The position numbers and the translations under genes are program-made. Shown in pieces: positions 1 through 9,561 of a stretch of 64,000 nucleotides of DNA. Position 1 is the stretch's first letter. Each line of letters starts with the position of its first letter. The notes under the pieces are model-generated. The model was not told where the DNA came from. It ran no database searches and saw nothing but the letters and a program-made list of their open reading frames with translations. This DNA is from Saprospiraceae bacterium (GTDB lineage Bacteria > Bacteroidota > Bacteroidia > Chitinophagales > Saprospiraceae). The stretch covers positions 186,001 to 250,000 of the forward strand of contig JAQXDE010000055.1 in the NCBI GenBank assembly GCA_029251525.1. Direction: 5' to 3'.

Positions 1-706
1 CTGTTCCAATATACTCACATGATGTATTAACAAGGTCATTAGAAAGTTTAGGGTCCGCAGGTGTGTCGCATAGCAAATCACCAGCAATTGAGCAGTTTGT
101 TCCATTAGCATGTTCATTACCATTTGAGGTGGAATGTGTATGTAAAAGAGAAAATGAATGTCCTAATTCATGAGCCAAAGTACTCCCGTTAGTAGAACAA
201 CCTTTGTCCATTACCAATCTATTTTTTATATCAAAATTGTAAGCATAGCCGCATAGATTATCTTCAACATTATTAACTATTTTTATTAAGTTTGGTACGA
301 AGTATAGATTAATCGCAGTCGGATTATCATGAATATCACAAAGTCCTTCATCTGTATTTTTTTCAAAAGTTACATAGTCGTTATCGTAGATATAATTGAT
401 GATTCCACATTGAACAAAATGAATATTTGCCTCGGCATACAAATCGTTGACAATGGCAATTTCATCAAATACATCAGATGAATCTATCGCAAATGCTCCA
501 TTATTTGCTCCGACAATATGAACTTTGATAGGAACATCAACTGCGGTTGTTCGAATGTTGACTATAGTTTGTGCTCTTTGTTTTTGAACAAATTCATAAG
601 TTGTTGATTGTTCTAGGATGGAAGTTCCGCAGTCGTTTTGAGATTGAGGGAATCCTATAAACGGAAATGAAATGATTAAAATAAAGGTTAGAATTTTTGA
701 TTTCAT
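1..706 (-). CDS. Secreted M43 (pappalysin-like) zinc metalloprotease, 3' part outside the window
   Basis: The reading frame opens with ATG at 706 and runs off the left edge, leaving 235 codons. Residues 1-20 form a signal peptide ending near GFPQSQ. HELGHSFSLLH at residues 179-189 is the HExxHxxGxxH zinc site of metzincins. The context NGSTLAHELGHSFSLLHTHS, followed by DLLCDTPADP, is typical of the M43 pappalysin/cytophagalysin family, which cleaves proteins outside the cell. In this phylum such proteins usually end in a T9SS sorting domain, but that end is not visible here. It is divergent from the ABC transporter gene and no -7 promoter element was recognised. Confidence 0.85.
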   Translation of the reverse strand, partial: MKSKILTFILIISFPFIGFPQSQNDCGTSILEQSTTYEFVQKQRAQTIVNIRTTAVDVPIKVHIVGANNGAFAIDSSDVFDEIAIVNDLYAEANIHFVQCGIINYIYDNDYVTFEKNTDEGLCDIHDNPTAINLYFVPNLIKIVNNVEDNLCGYAYNFDIKNRLVMDKGCSTNGSTLAHELGHSFSLLHTHSTSNGNEHANGTNCSIAGDLLCDTPADPKLSNDLVNTSCEYIGT

Positions 707-898
707 GATTAGGGAATTTCTAAAATTGTATAAAATATGTATAACAAATATAAAAAGGAAAAGGGAAACCAACCAAAGATTATATCAATTTTAGAATGTC
801 ATACTCTAGTTCCTTATTTTGCCCTTCATTGTTTACCTTTGAACTCATTACAAGAATGAATGTTTAAAGACTAATCTTAAAATAATAATTTCGATCTA

Positions 899-2680
899 TT
901 GAAACCATTACTCGTACTTAATAAATATTTTTTTAAATACAAATGGCATTTGGCGATCGGCTTTTTGATGGTCACCGCAGCTAACTTTTTTAATGTTCTG
1001 AAACCTCAGATGGTACGGAACGCCTTAGATTTGGTGGTGAATAATTTGCAAATATTTCATTTGTATGATGGGTTTGATTTACAAACTACTTTTTTTCAAG
1101 AATTTGGGAAGACACTTTTGTTTTTTGGTGGTTTAGTTTTAATTCTAGCTGTGATTCAAGGGATTTTTATGTACTTCATGAGGCAGACTATCATCGTAAT
1201 GTCAAGATTGATTGAATACGATATGCGAAAAGAAATTTTCGAGCACTATGAAAATTTAAGTCTCGCTTTTTATAAAAAAAATAACACGGGGGATTTGATG
1301 TCACGCATTACGGAAGATGTCACTAAGGTCAGGATGTATGTTGGTCCAGCAATTTTATATGGGTTTAATTTGACTACATTAGTAATCATGGTGGTGTCTT
1401 CGATGTTGAGTGTAAGTCCTGAACTGACACTTTATGCTTTGGCACCAATGCCCATATTGTCGCTTTCGATTTATTACGTCAGTAATTTGATTAATAAAAA
1501 AAGTATGGGCATTCAGGTTCAATTGGCTACTTTAAACAGTGCCGCTCAAGAAGTTTACTCTGGAATCCGAGTGGTTAAATCGTATGTCCAGGAGGCTCAG
1601 ATGGGGAATTTTTTTTTGGGTGAAAGCCAATCCTATATGGATAAATCACTCGACCTGGCAAAGACAAACGCTTTCTTTTTTCCCTTAATGGTATTATTAA
1701 TAGGAATCAGTAATATTTTGACTGTATTTATGGGAGGAGTTTTAGTGGCGCGTGGTACCGTTACACCTGGTAATATTGCAGAGTTTGTGATTTATGTAAA
1801 TATGTTGACTTGGCCAGTCACTGCAGTGGGGTGGGTGACTTCAATAATTCAGCAAGCTGCTGCTTCTCAAAGTCGTATTAATGGGTTTTTAGAAATCAAG
1901 CCTGATATTATTAATCCAGTTGTAAATGGAGTATCAACAAAACTACATGGAGATATTGAATTTAAGAATGTATCATTTTCCTATCCTGATTCAGGGATTG
2001 TTGGTTTAAAAAATGTGTCTTTTCATTTGAAAAGAGGAGAAAAAATGGCAATTATTGGAAAAACAGGATCCGGAAAAACTACCATTGCGGATCTCTTGGT
2101 AAGAATGTATGATATTGATTCTGGAGAAATTTTAATAGATGGAATATCTATTAAAAAAATGGATTTGGCTAACTTGAGAGAACGAGTAGGGTATGTACCG
2201 CAAGATGTTTTTCTTTTTTCTGATACTATTGGAGGCAATGTGGCATTTGGAAATAGAAATGCAAGTCAAGAAAAAATTGAGGAGTATACTAGGTATGCAG
2301 CTATATATGATGATATTGCTTCTTTGCCAGAAGGTTTTAATACGATGGTCGGTGAGCGAGGTGTTACTCTTTCAGGTGGACAAAAACAAAGGATATCTAT
2401 TGCTCGTGCATTTATCAAAGATCCGGATATTGTCATTCTTGATGATTGTCTCTCTGCAGTCGATACTAATACGGAACAACAGATATTAGGATATATTAAT
2501 GGGGCGACAGTTGAAAGAACAATTATCACTATTACCCATAGAATATATGGACTTTTGAACTTCGATAAAATAATTGTTTTGGAAAATGGAGGTATCTCAG
2601 AAGCTGGGACCCATGAAGAGCTTTTGGGGAATAAAGGATTCTACTTCGATATGTTTGAAAAACAACGATTAGAAGAGTAG
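899..2680 (+). CDS. ABC exporter half: fused transmembrane and ATPase domains
   Basis: This 593-residue type IV ABC exporter subunit has six membrane helices in about residues 15-320 and a nucleotide-binding domain in about 335-590. Walker A GKTGSGKTT lies near 388, the signature LSGGQKQR near 491, Walker B with D-loop ILDDCLSAVD near 510 and the H-loop histidine THR near 546. The residue after the Walker B aspartate is Asp, not the catalytic Glu. That is the state of the degenerate half of heterodimeric exporters (YheI, TM287 type), yet no partner gene adjoins it. Substrate is unknown; a drug or lipid is usual. Start is TTG, since no earlier in-frame ATG keeps the N-terminus of normal length. 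Confidence 0.9.
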   Translation: MKPLLVLNKYFFKYKWHLAIGFLMVTAANFFNVLKPQMVRNALDLVVNNLQIFHLYDGFDLQTTFFQEFGKTLLFFGGLVLILAVIQGIFMYFMRQTIIVMSRLIEYDMRKEIFEHYENLSLAFYKKNNTGDLMSRITEDVTKVRMYVGPAILYGFNLTTLVIMVVSSMLSVSPELTLYALAPMPILSLSIYYVSNLINKKSMGIQVQLATLNSAAQEVYSGIRVVKSYVQEAQMGNFFLGESQSYMDKSLDLAKTNAFFFPLMVLLIGISNILTVFMGGVLVARGTVTPGNIAEFVIYVNMLTWPVTAVGWVTSIIQQAAASQSRINGFLEIKPDIINPVVNGVSTKLHGDIEFKNVSFSYPDSGIVGLKNVSFHLKRGEKMAIIGKTGSGKTTIADLLVRMYDIDSGEILIDGISIKKMDLANLRERVGYVPQDVFLFSDTIGGNVAFGNRNASQEKIEEYTRYAAIYDDIASLPEGFNTMVGERGVTLSGGQKQRISIARAFIKDPDIVILDDCLSAVDTNTEQQILGYINGATVERTIITITHRIYGLLNFDKIIVLENGGISEAGTHEELLGNKGFYFDMFEKQRLEE

Positions 2681-2702
2681 GAAATAAAAGTGTCATATTT
2701 TT

Positions 2703-2731
2703 TTTGTTTTAAGTTCAAATATTTACATTTG
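2703..2731 (+). promoter_or_regulatory. Bacteroidota-type promoter of the PUR/DUF3276 gene
   Basis: TTTG at 2703-2706 and TACATTTG at 2724-2731 are separated by 17 bases. They match the TTTG / TAnnTTTG elements known for Bacteroidota housekeeping sigma factor. Predicted transcription start is about 2737, giving a leader of about 45 bases. It is the best two-element promoter I found in the window. Confidence 0.6.
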
Positions 2732-2782
2732 TACAGTATAGATAAAATTCGAAAATTATTTTTTCAACCAAACTAACGAATC

Positions 2783-3223
2783 GTGGATAACGAAAACCAA
2801 AAAAAGTTCGAAAGTGTATTTTCCAAGAAAGTAAGAGCTGGTAAGCGTAGAACTTATTTTTTTGATGTTCGCCAAACAAAAGGTGATGATTATTACTTAA
2901 CTCTCACCGAAAGCACCAGGAGAATTAATGGTGACGGATATGAGAGACACAAGATTTTTCTTTACAAAGAAGACTTTAACAGATTTCAAGGTGGATTAGA
3001 TGAGGCAATCAATTATATCAAAACTGATTTGATGCCTGATTATGATTACGAAGAATTCGACAGAAGACAAGCTGAGTGGGAAGAAAAAAGAGCTGCCATG
3101 GAAGCTGGTACTTGGGTTGAACCTACAGAGGAGGGTACAACAACTGAAACAACAACTGAAACATCGTCAGAGGAAGAGGTGGGAGAGAAGGAGATTGAAT
3201 CAGAAGACGATATTTCTTGGTAA
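2783..3223 (+). CDS. DUF3276 family PUR-domain nucleic-acid-binding protein
   Basis: The 146-residue protein starts at GTG. Residues about 5-95 match the PUR/DUF3276 family of Bacteroidota (motifs FSKKVRAGKRRTYFFDVR and RHKIFLYKEDFNRF), whose fold resembles eukaryotic Pur-alpha and binds single-stranded DNA or RNA. The last 45 residues are a low-complexity acidic tail of Thr/Glu runs that ends EDDISW. No signal peptide is present, so it acts in the cytoplasm. A two-element promoter precedes it and a strong terminator follows, so it is a single-gene unit. Targets in bacteria are not well established; a role in RNA or ssDNA binding is inferred from the fold. Confidence 0.85.
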   Translation: MDNENQKKFESVFSKKVRAGKRRTYFFDVRQTKGDDYYLTLTESTRRINGDGYERHKIFLYKEDFNRFQGGLDEAINYIKTDLMPDYDYEEFDRRQAEWEEKRAAMEAGTWVEPTEEGTTTETTTETSSEEEVGEKEIESEDDISW

Positions 3224-3255
3224 GAAATGTGATTTGATTTTAAATAGGTTATTTG

Positions 3256-3290
3256 AAAAGCGCTCTGACAACAGAGTGCTTTTTCTTTTT
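3256..3290 (+). terminator. Rho-independent terminator after the DUF3276 gene
   Basis: AAAAGCGCTCTG at 3256-3267 pairs with CAGAGTGCTTTT at 3272-3283 (12 pairs, one G-T) across a 4-base loop, followed by a T-rich run. Confidence 0.85.
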
Positions 3291-3562
3291 TAATCTTACT
3301 TTCCTTGTGTTTTATTTCTCTAAGTCTATTATTAGCTATGGTAAATCATTTGGTGAATGAATAATATTTTTAATTTTAAGTAATAGATTCCTCTAAATAA
3401 GTTTACATTGAACCGTTTAAAATCAAATTTTGAAAGGTTATTTTGTTGGATACTGGTGATAGTAAAAATAAATTTTTGATGAGGAAAATAAAAGGAGGCT
3501 TGATTTATGCTATTTTTTATTCTTTAAAAATACAAACAAACCTTCAAATCAAATATTAAAAT
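3291..3562. other. Intergenic region before the Omp28-like gene
   Basis: AT-rich spacer. I see no ORF, no TAnnTTTG element close to the gene and no convincing inverted repeat. Confidence 0.5.
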
Positions 3563-4603
3563 ATGAGAAATACATTTCTATCTTTAGTTTTTATCTTCTT
3601 TTCTTCCAATTTATTTTTTGCTCAAGTAATACCTGAAATACAACGCCCCTTGGTTACTAAAATAGCTGCCACATGGTGTCCACCATGTGGAGGTTGGGGC
3701 TGGGATTTTTTTGAGTATTTGGTAATTGATAATGAAGCTAAAGCAACAATGATCGTTGCTCATCATGATGGACAGCTAGTTACGATAGCTGGAGATGCTT
3801 TTTCTGCTAACTTCAATTCACCTTATCAACCTTATTTTTATTTGTATAACGATGATTTGGGAGTGAGCTCGTCAAATGTTATAACAAAAAGGGCAGAAGT
3901 GAAAGATTTGGTGGATGTGGAAGCTACTAAGTCACCAGTTGCAAATGCAGGAATGAATCTATTTTTGACAGGAGGACAATTAGTTATTAATACTAAAACT
4001 AAATTTTTCCAAGCAGCTTCTGGAGAATATTATATCGGGGTATATGCAGTGGAAGATGATGTAATTAATTTTCAGCAAGGACAAGGAAATAATGCGGTTC
4101 ATGAAAAAATATTAAGAGGTTCTCTTACAGGTGATCCTTTTGGAGCATTATTAATGAGCGGAGACATTACTGTAGGGAGCGAATTTACTAATTCATTTAA
4201 CACGGAATATGATTTGTGGAATTTAGATAATCTGGAAATAGTTACTATCATTTGGAAAAAAGAAGGAGATACTTATGTTGCTATTAATACTAATCTTTCT
4301 AATGATTTTGTTTCAGTAGGAAACGTAAATATATTATTAGAAAATGCTTCGATGGAAATTATCCCTAATGTAACTTCTTCTAAAGCTATTATCAATATTG
4401 ATTTAGAAAAAGATTTGGAAGTTGTAAAGATTGAACTGTTTGATCAGGTTGGAAAAAAAGTATCCGATGTTTTTCAAGGGAAGTTGCCAAACGGAAATTC
4501 AGTATTTATGCTTGAAAGAAATTCAAAAACTGCTCAAGGAATGTATTTCGTAATATTAAAATCAAAAGGAGAGGTGATTACAAAAAGGGTTATCTTTAAT
4601 TAA
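3563..4603 (+). CDS. Secreted Omp28-like thioredoxin-fold protein with T9SS sorting domain
   Basis: This 346-residue protein has a signal peptide (residues 1-20, cleavage after FFA). A thioredoxin-like CPPC motif follows directly (TWCPPCGGWG, Cys39 and Cys42), then an Omp28-like body to about 255. Residues about 263-346 are a T9SS type A C-terminal domain ending TKRVIFN. Omp28-related proteins of Bacteroidota are surface or secreted and some have the redox-type CxxC. Disulfide exchange or metal binding is inferred. It stands alone; the next gene starts about 100 bases downstream with its own signal peptide. Confidence 0.8.
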   Translation: MRNTFLSLVFIFFSSNLFFAQVIPEIQRPLVTKIAATWCPPCGGWGWDFFEYLVIDNEAKATMIVAHHDGQLVTIAGDAFSANFNSPYQPYFYLYNDDLGVSSSNVITKRAEVKDLVDVEATKSPVANAGMNLFLTGGQLVINTKTKFFQAASGEYYIGVYAVEDDVINFQQGQGNNAVHEKILRGSLTGDPFGALLMSGDITVGSEFTNSFNTEYDLWNLDNLEIVTIIWKKEGDTYVAINTNLSNDFVSVGNVNILLENASMEIIPNVTSSKAIINIDLEKDLEVVKIELFDQVGKKVSDVFQGKLPNGNSVFMLERNSKTAQGMYFVILKSKGEVITKRVIFN

Positions 4604-4705
4604 CTTATTATTTTCTTTATTAAAATTAGTCCTCTTGTTTTTGAAATTGGTCTGTGTTTTTCCTTCCTATAAATTACTTGTTGTTTTTTTGTGAAAAAAT
4701 AAACC

Positions 4706-6031
4706 ATGCTTGTTATTACATTTTTCCTTTTTTTTCCCTTTTCAATAACTGCACAATTTTCTGAACAATTTAAAATAAGTATTCAAGAGCGTGTTGATCT
4801 TGAGTACACCCCAAGTATTGCGGTTGGAGTGATTGATTCAAATGGGATGCATTTTTATAACTACGGAAAAACTAAAAATGAAAATGGGAAAAGTGTTGAT
4901 GAACAAACGATATATGAAATTGGATCTATCTCAAAGGTTTTTACCTCATTCCTTTTAGCAAAAATGGTTGAAGAGGGAAAAATGAGTTTAGATGATCCAA
5001 TTGACAAATATTTACCTGATTTAGAGATACCTAATTATGAAGGAACAAAAATCACCTTAAAGCATTTGGCCACTCATAATTCAGGTTTGCCGAGACTTCC
5101 ACAGAATCTTAATATTGGAGAAAATCCTGAAGATCCATACGCTAAATATGATGATAATATGCTTGTTGATTTTTTAGAAAGTTATAAGTTACCTTTTGAA
5201 CCTGGAACTAAATATCAGTACTCTAATCTTGGAGCCGGATTGCTTGGTTATATTTTGGCAAAAGAAAATAAAATGACTTTAGAAGATTTATTTTATGAAA
5301 AAATAGGTAAAAAAATAAAAGCAGAAAACACAAAAATAAATTTGACGAAAGAACAAAAAGAGCAATTAGGATTTGGACATGCAGGAGGAGATATAGTCCC
5401 TAATTGGAATTTTCGAGATGCGCTTGAAGGAGGAGGAGCCTTCAAGTCAAATATAGTGGAGATGCTTTCATTTATGAAGACGCAATTGTATTTGGAAGGG
5501 AATAAGCCGTCTTATTCTGTAAAGTTGACCCATAAGCTGCAAGCAGAGATAGGTACTAAAATTGGTTTAGGTTGGCATTTTTACAAAAAAAATATTCGAT
5601 GGCATAACGGTGGAACTGGAGGGTATAGAAGTTTTTGTGGCATTGATCTAGAAAAAAATAGGGGAGTGGTTATTTTAGCCAATTCAACTTATTCAGTTGA
5701 TGATTTAGGATTACACCTTCTTGACGACAGTGAAGAAATACTAAAACCAAAAGCCATTGCAAAGGTGAATTCAAAAATTTATAAAGATTATGTTGGGAAA
5801 TATATAGTAGGTGGAATCATGGCAATGAATGTTACAACTAAAAATGGGAAATTATATTTTCAGCTTTTTGGACAACCAGCTTATCGAATTTATCCCGAGT
5901 CAAAAACATTATATTTTATGCTTGGTTTGGATGTGGAGTTTGAGTTTGTTAGGGATGAGAATGGAGAAGTGAATTCAATTATTTTTGAGCAAAATAGCTA
6001 TAAGCAAATGGCCAAACGAGTGAAAGAATAA
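4706..6031 (+). CDS. Class C beta-lactamase-family serine hydrolase, secreted
   Basis: A 441-residue periplasmic or secreted hydrolase with an N-terminal hydrophobic signal segment ending ITAQ. The serine penicillin-recognising fold is shown by SISK at 74-77 (nucleophile Ser74, Lys77), YSN at 172-174 and HNGGTGG at 300-306 in the place of the KTG motif. Residues after about 350 form a small extra beta domain seen in many esterase or peptidase members of this family (DUF3471-like). Such proteins include beta-lactamases, D-aminopeptidases and esterases, so the substrate cannot be named. An in-frame stop lies just upstream, so the ATG at 4706 is the earliest start. Confidence 0.85.
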   Translation: MLVITFFLFFPFSITAQFSEQFKISIQERVDLEYTPSIAVGVIDSNGMHFYNYGKTKNENGKSVDEQTIYEIGSISKVFTSFLLAKMVEEGKMSLDDPIDKYLPDLEIPNYEGTKITLKHLATHNSGLPRLPQNLNIGENPEDPYAKYDDNMLVDFLESYKLPFEPGTKYQYSNLGAGLLGYILAKENKMTLEDLFYEKIGKKIKAENTKINLTKEQKEQLGFGHAGGDIVPNWNFRDALEGGGAFKSNIVEMLSFMKTQLYLEGNKPSYSVKLTHKLQAEIGTKIGLGWHFYKKNIRWHNGGTGGYRSFCGIDLEKNRGVVILANSTYSVDDLGLHLLDDSEEILKPKAIAKVNSKIYKDYVGKYIVGGIMAMNVTTKNGKLYFQLFGQPAYRIYPESKTLYFMLGLDVEFEFVRDENGEVNSIIFEQNSYKQMAKRVKE

Positions 6032-6109
6032 TTCTGCTAAGTAAAGTTTTCAAACATTATGTAATTTCCTTCAATTCAACTATTTTTAGGACATCTAAAA
6101 TTTTAGTTT

Positions 6110-6958
6110 ATGAACTATGGCATTTGCCCTTTAAGCGTGGTCCCTTTACGAAGTGCTTCTTCTGACTCCAGTGAGATGGTTTCCCAGTTATTATTTGGTG
6201 AAATGGTGGAAGTAATTGATCGAAAAGGGAAAAATTGGTCGAAGGTGCGATGTGCATGGGATAATTATATTGGCTGGGTTGATACCAAACAAATCAAACC
6301 AATTACCCCAACTGAATTTGAAGAATATCAAAATAATTTTGCCTGCAGTATCGAATTGATGCAAGGCGCCATGACAAAAGAACATTCTGTTCCTGTGACG
6401 ATTGGCGCATCGCTGCCCAAATATGATGGAATGAATTTTAGTTTGAACGGGACGAGCTTCACTTTTAGCGGTCAAGCTGTAGTTCCTTCTGAACTAAAGC
6501 CAAATTCTGACCTACTTATCAAAATTGCTCGGCGATATTTATATGCTCCCTATCAATGGGGAGGACGAAGTCCTTTTGGTATTGACTGTTCTGGTTTTAC
6601 TCAAATCATTTTTAAAATGCTTGGGATCAGATTACCTCGAGATTCAGCTCAGCAAGTTGAGGTGGGAGAAATGGTTGACTTTGTTGAGCAAGCGCAAGCT
6701 GGTGATTTAGCATTCTTTGAAAATAAAAAAGGCGTTATCACTCACGTAGGTTTATTGCTTGATGATGGGAAAATTATTCATGCTTCTGGACAAGTACGAA
6801 TTGATAAAATAGATCACTTTGGGATTTTTAATGTGGATAGTGAAAAATATACACATAAATTAAGAGTGACAAAAAGAATTTTACAAACTCTTCCAAAAAG
6901 GATTAAAGAGGAATCTCCTGATGAAAATGAGATGACGAACCAGGTCGAGATTTTTTAA
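6110..6958 (+). CDS. SH3b - NlpC/P60 cysteine hydrolase
   Basis: The 282-residue protein has an N-terminal bacterial SH3-like domain (about 5-65) and a C-terminal NlpC/P60 domain (about 140-265). The catalytic triad is visible as Cys160 in GIDCSGF, His212 in ITHVG and His224 in IIHASG. This family cleaves the D-Glu to diamino-acid bond in peptidoglycan peptides (dipeptidyl-peptidase VI type). There is no obvious signal peptide, as in several Bacteroidota members that recycle muropeptides in the cytoplasm. The C-terminal 25 residues are charged and probably disordered. A strong terminator closes the unit. Confidence 0.88.
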   Translation: MNYGICPLSVVPLRSASSDSSEMVSQLLFGEMVEVIDRKGKNWSKVRCAWDNYIGWVDTKQIKPITPTEFEEYQNNFACSIELMQGAMTKEHSVPVTIGASLPKYDGMNFSLNGTSFTFSGQAVVPSELKPNSDLLIKIARRYLYAPYQWGGRSPFGIDCSGFTQIIFKMLGIRLPRDSAQQVEVGEMVDFVEQAQAGDLAFFENKKGVITHVGLLLDDGKIIHASGQVRIDKIDHFGIFNVDSEKYTHKLRVTKRILQTLPKRIKEESPDENEMTNQVEIF

Positions 6959-7030
6959 ATTTTTCAATAAATTTAAATTGTTTTAAAAACGAATTAAAGA
7001 TTTTTTTGATGAATTCTTTTGCAAGTTTAA

Positions 7031-7075
7031 AATAAAATGAGTGATAGATACATTGTATTTATCACTCATTTTATT
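7031..7075. terminator. Bidirectional terminator between convergent genes
   Basis: A 16-bp perfect stem (AATAAAATGAGTGATA at 7031-7046 against 7060-7075). It has T runs on both strands and lies between the NlpC/P60 and cystathionine beta-synthase stops. Confidence 0.85.
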
Positions 7076-7094
7076 TTATTAATTTTTAAAAAGA

Positions 7095-8453
7095 TTACAC
7101 CACTTGAATAATATCATACTGGGTCAAAATATGCAGCATCCCCGCTTTATCCTTGGCAATAACCGCTGGCGTCTTTTTAGAAAAATACTTACTCAATTGT
7201 TTACATGGTAAATCAACTTCAACCATAGGAAAAGCAGGTTCCAAAATTGATTCAATCTTATTTTCGGAATTATTCATTGGGTTTTCCAATAGATGATTTA
7301 AGACAGTTGTTTCGGTAATTGAACCAATAAATTCATTTCCTTTCATCACTGGCATTTGAGAAATATCTCTATCCTTCATCATTTTGAAAGCTTCCCTAAC
7401 CGTAATATCTTTGGTGATGGACAAAAATTCCTTATCTGTTTTTCTCGAAATTACATCTTTTACTTTCAATTCATCATTCAAAAAACCTCGATCTCTCATC
7501 CAATCATCATTATATAGTTTTCCAACGTATCTACTTCCATGATCGTGAATCAAAACTACCACCACATCATCTTTTGTTAATTTTTCTTTCAACTGCAATA
7601 GACCGGCAAATGCAGATCCCGCAGAATATCCTAAAAACAAACCCTCTTCTCTCGCGAGCCGTCGAGCCATCACAGCGCCATCCTTATCAGATACTTTTTC
7701 AAAATGATCAATAACAGAGAAGTCAACATTTTTTGGTAAAATATCTTCTCCAATTCCCTCTGTTATATATGGGTAAATTTCTTTTTCGTCAAACTCACCT
7801 GTTTCGTGGTATTTTTTAAACACAGAACCGTAAGTATCTATTCCCCACATTTTTATATTAGGGTTTTGTTCTTTTAGGTATTTTCCCGTTCCTGAAATTG
7901 TTCCACCAGTTCCAACTCCAACTATGATATGAGTAACTTTTCCTTCCGTTTGTTTCCAAATTTCTGGTCCTGTACTTTCATAATGAGCTTGTCGATTAGA
8001 TAAGTTATCATACTGATTAAACCAATAAGAATTCGGAATCTCCTTACTCAGTCTTTCTGCAACTGAATAATATGATCGTGGATCATCTGGAGTTACATTT
8101 GTCGGACAAACAATTACTTCTGCTCCATGAGCTCTTAAAATATCAAATTTTTCTTTTGATTGCTTATCACTGGTGGTGAAAATTGTTCGATAACCTTTTA
8201 CACAGGCAGCTAATGCTAAGCCCATTCCGGTATTCCCTGAAGTACATTCTATGATAGTTCCACCTGGTTTGATATCACCACGTTTCTCTGCATCTTCTAA
8301 CATTTTGATTGCCATTCGATCTTTGATAGAATGACCAGGATTGAAAGTTTCTACTTTGCAAAGTACCAAAGCAGGACAATCTTCATTCACTTTATTGATT
8401 TTTACAAGAGGAGTATCTCCAATCGTTTCTAAAATATTATTAAGGTAGTTCAT
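7095..8453 (-). CDS. Cystathionine beta-synthase (PLP enzyme with CBS pair)
   Basis: A 452-residue fold-type II PLP enzyme. Lys44 in NPGHSIKDR is the expected Schiff-base lysine, SGNTG at 72-76 binds substrate carboxylate and GTGGT at 181-185 binds the PLP phosphate. Residues about 335-452 form two CBS motifs (a Bateman module). The segment GSRYVGKLYNDDWMRDRGFL joins the domains and is typical of cystathionine beta-synthases rather than plain cysteine synthases. It joins serine and homocysteine in transsulfuration. There is no N-terminal haem domain. No partner cystathionine gamma-lyase is adjacent. Cysteine synthase activity cannot be excluded. Confidence 0.88.
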   Translation of the reverse strand: MNYLNNILETIGDTPLVKINKVNEDCPALVLCKVETFNPGHSIKDRMAIKMLEDAEKRGDIKPGGTIIECTSGNTGMGLALAACVKGYRTIFTTSDKQSKEKFDILRAHGAEVIVCPTNVTPDDPRSYYSVAERLSKEIPNSYWFNQYDNLSNRQAHYESTGPEIWKQTEGKVTHIIVGVGTGGTISGTGKYLKEQNPNIKMWGIDTYGSVFKKYHETGEFDEKEIYPYITEGIGEDILPKNVDFSVIDHFEKVSDKDGAVMARRLAREEGLFLGYSAGSAFAGLLQLKEKLTKDDVVVVLIHDHGSRYVGKLYNDDWMRDRGFLNDELKVKDVISRKTDKEFLSITKDITVREAFKMMKDRDISQMPVMKGNEFIGSITETTVLNHLLENPMNNSENKIESILEPAFPMVEVDLPCKQLSKYFSKKTPAVIAKDKAGMLHILTQYDIIQVV

Positions 8454-8552
8454 TAAATTGGTTAAAGATTAAAAAAATAAATACATTGAAGATGTAAAGG
8501 TCTTCTTTTTTGTAATAGAAAAGCAATCTATTAATGTAATTTTCAAGTAATT

Positions 8553-9413
8553 TTATCTTAAAAAATTAATATTTACGTAAAATCTTGGATCACGAGCACC
8601 CAGCATTTTAGCTACTTTTGGAGTCAAAACTACCTTGACATTTGGGCCATAATAAACGTTTTTCGAAGGTCGTCCAATCACTTTTACAAATATAGAACGT
8701 TTGTTCATTGGATTGGTTACTTCAATGATTGAGTTAATTGGTGCGAAATTATGAAGTGCTGTAAGTTTACCTTCATTTTTCGAATTTTTATTCCATGCAG
8801 CGACACCACTTTCGGATTTTTCAATTTTTATTCCTTTTGCTTGAAGGTAATGTCTTTCATTCAGTTGACTTGTTTGCCACTCTGGCGGAACAGGTTTTAA
8901 TTTTCGATATTCTCTAGGGACACCTTCAGTACTTATCCAGCCAACATGTAAATACTTTCCGGGGCTGATATTATTTCCATCTAAATTATTGCGCTTTTGT
9001 AAATCTTCCACAGGCATTCTAAGCATCCGTTTGGCTATTCCGTAAAGAGTGTCTCCTTTTTTTACTTTATAATAAATAGAGGCGTGTTTTTTGGAATTAA
9101 AATCATTCCTTTGGTACCGTTTAATGGCTTTATTTGGAATAGGAATATTAATAAAAGATCCTACTGGGATATCAGAAATTGTTTCCAGCTCTTCATTGTA
9201 ATACATTACTTCATTAAATTCTAATCCATAGAATTTGGCTAAGGAATATAAAGTTTGCTTTTTCTCTAACTGATGTAGAATTATTTTTTGGTTACTTTCA
9301 TTGACGGAGAGGAATACACTATCTTGTGGAGTCAAATACGTCAAACTATCTCCATGGTGAGCAAAAATTAAGCAGGAAAGAAGTAGTAAAATGAGTGTTG
9401 TTAAAAATTTCAT
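8553..9413 (-). CDS. Secreted LysM protein with C-terminal double-psi barrel-like domain
   Basis: This 286-residue exported protein has a signal peptide (residues 1-18), two LysM modules (about 45-92 and 112-158) and a C-terminal region of about 75 residues. That region resembles RlpA-type double-psi barrels (LHNFAPINSIIEVTNP, then VKVIGRPS). LysM binds the glycan strands of peptidoglycan, and RlpA-like domains act in septal or envelope remodelling. The catalytic Asp/His pair of RlpA lytic transglycosylases is not evident, so an anchoring or structural role is as likely. It lies upstream of the cystathionine beta-synthase gene on the same strand, about 100 bases away. Confidence 0.8.
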   Translation of the reverse strand: MKFLTTLILLLLSCLIFAHHGDSLTYLTPQDSVFLSVNESNQKIILHQLEKKQTLYSLAKFYGLEFNEVMYYNEELETISDIPVGSFINIPIPNKAIKRYQRNDFNSKKHASIYYKVKKGDTLYGIAKRMLRMPVEDLQKRNNLDGNNISPGKYLHVGWISTEGVPREYRKLKPVPPEWQTSQLNERHYLQAKGIKIEKSESGVAAWNKNSKNEGKLTALHNFAPINSIIEVTNPMNKRSIFVKVIGRPSKNVYYGPNVKVVLTPKVAKMLGARDPRFYVNINFLR

Positions 9414-9561
9414 TGTATGAATATTTTAAGATCACAAAGTACTAATGTGAAATTGTTTCTGTATTTGTGTTTGATTGTAAAGTATGAGATTAGTGTGAAC
9501 AGATTTTTTGGTAAAAATAGTTAATCTGTTTCCATAGTATTATTAAATTCAATACAAAAAT

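Noticed and set aside
4706-6031. Calling the serine hydrolase a true antibiotic-degrading beta-lactamase
   Set aside because: The SxxK and YSN motifs are shared with esterases and D-aminopeptidases, and the third motif HNGGTGG differs from the AmpC KTG; specificity cannot be read.
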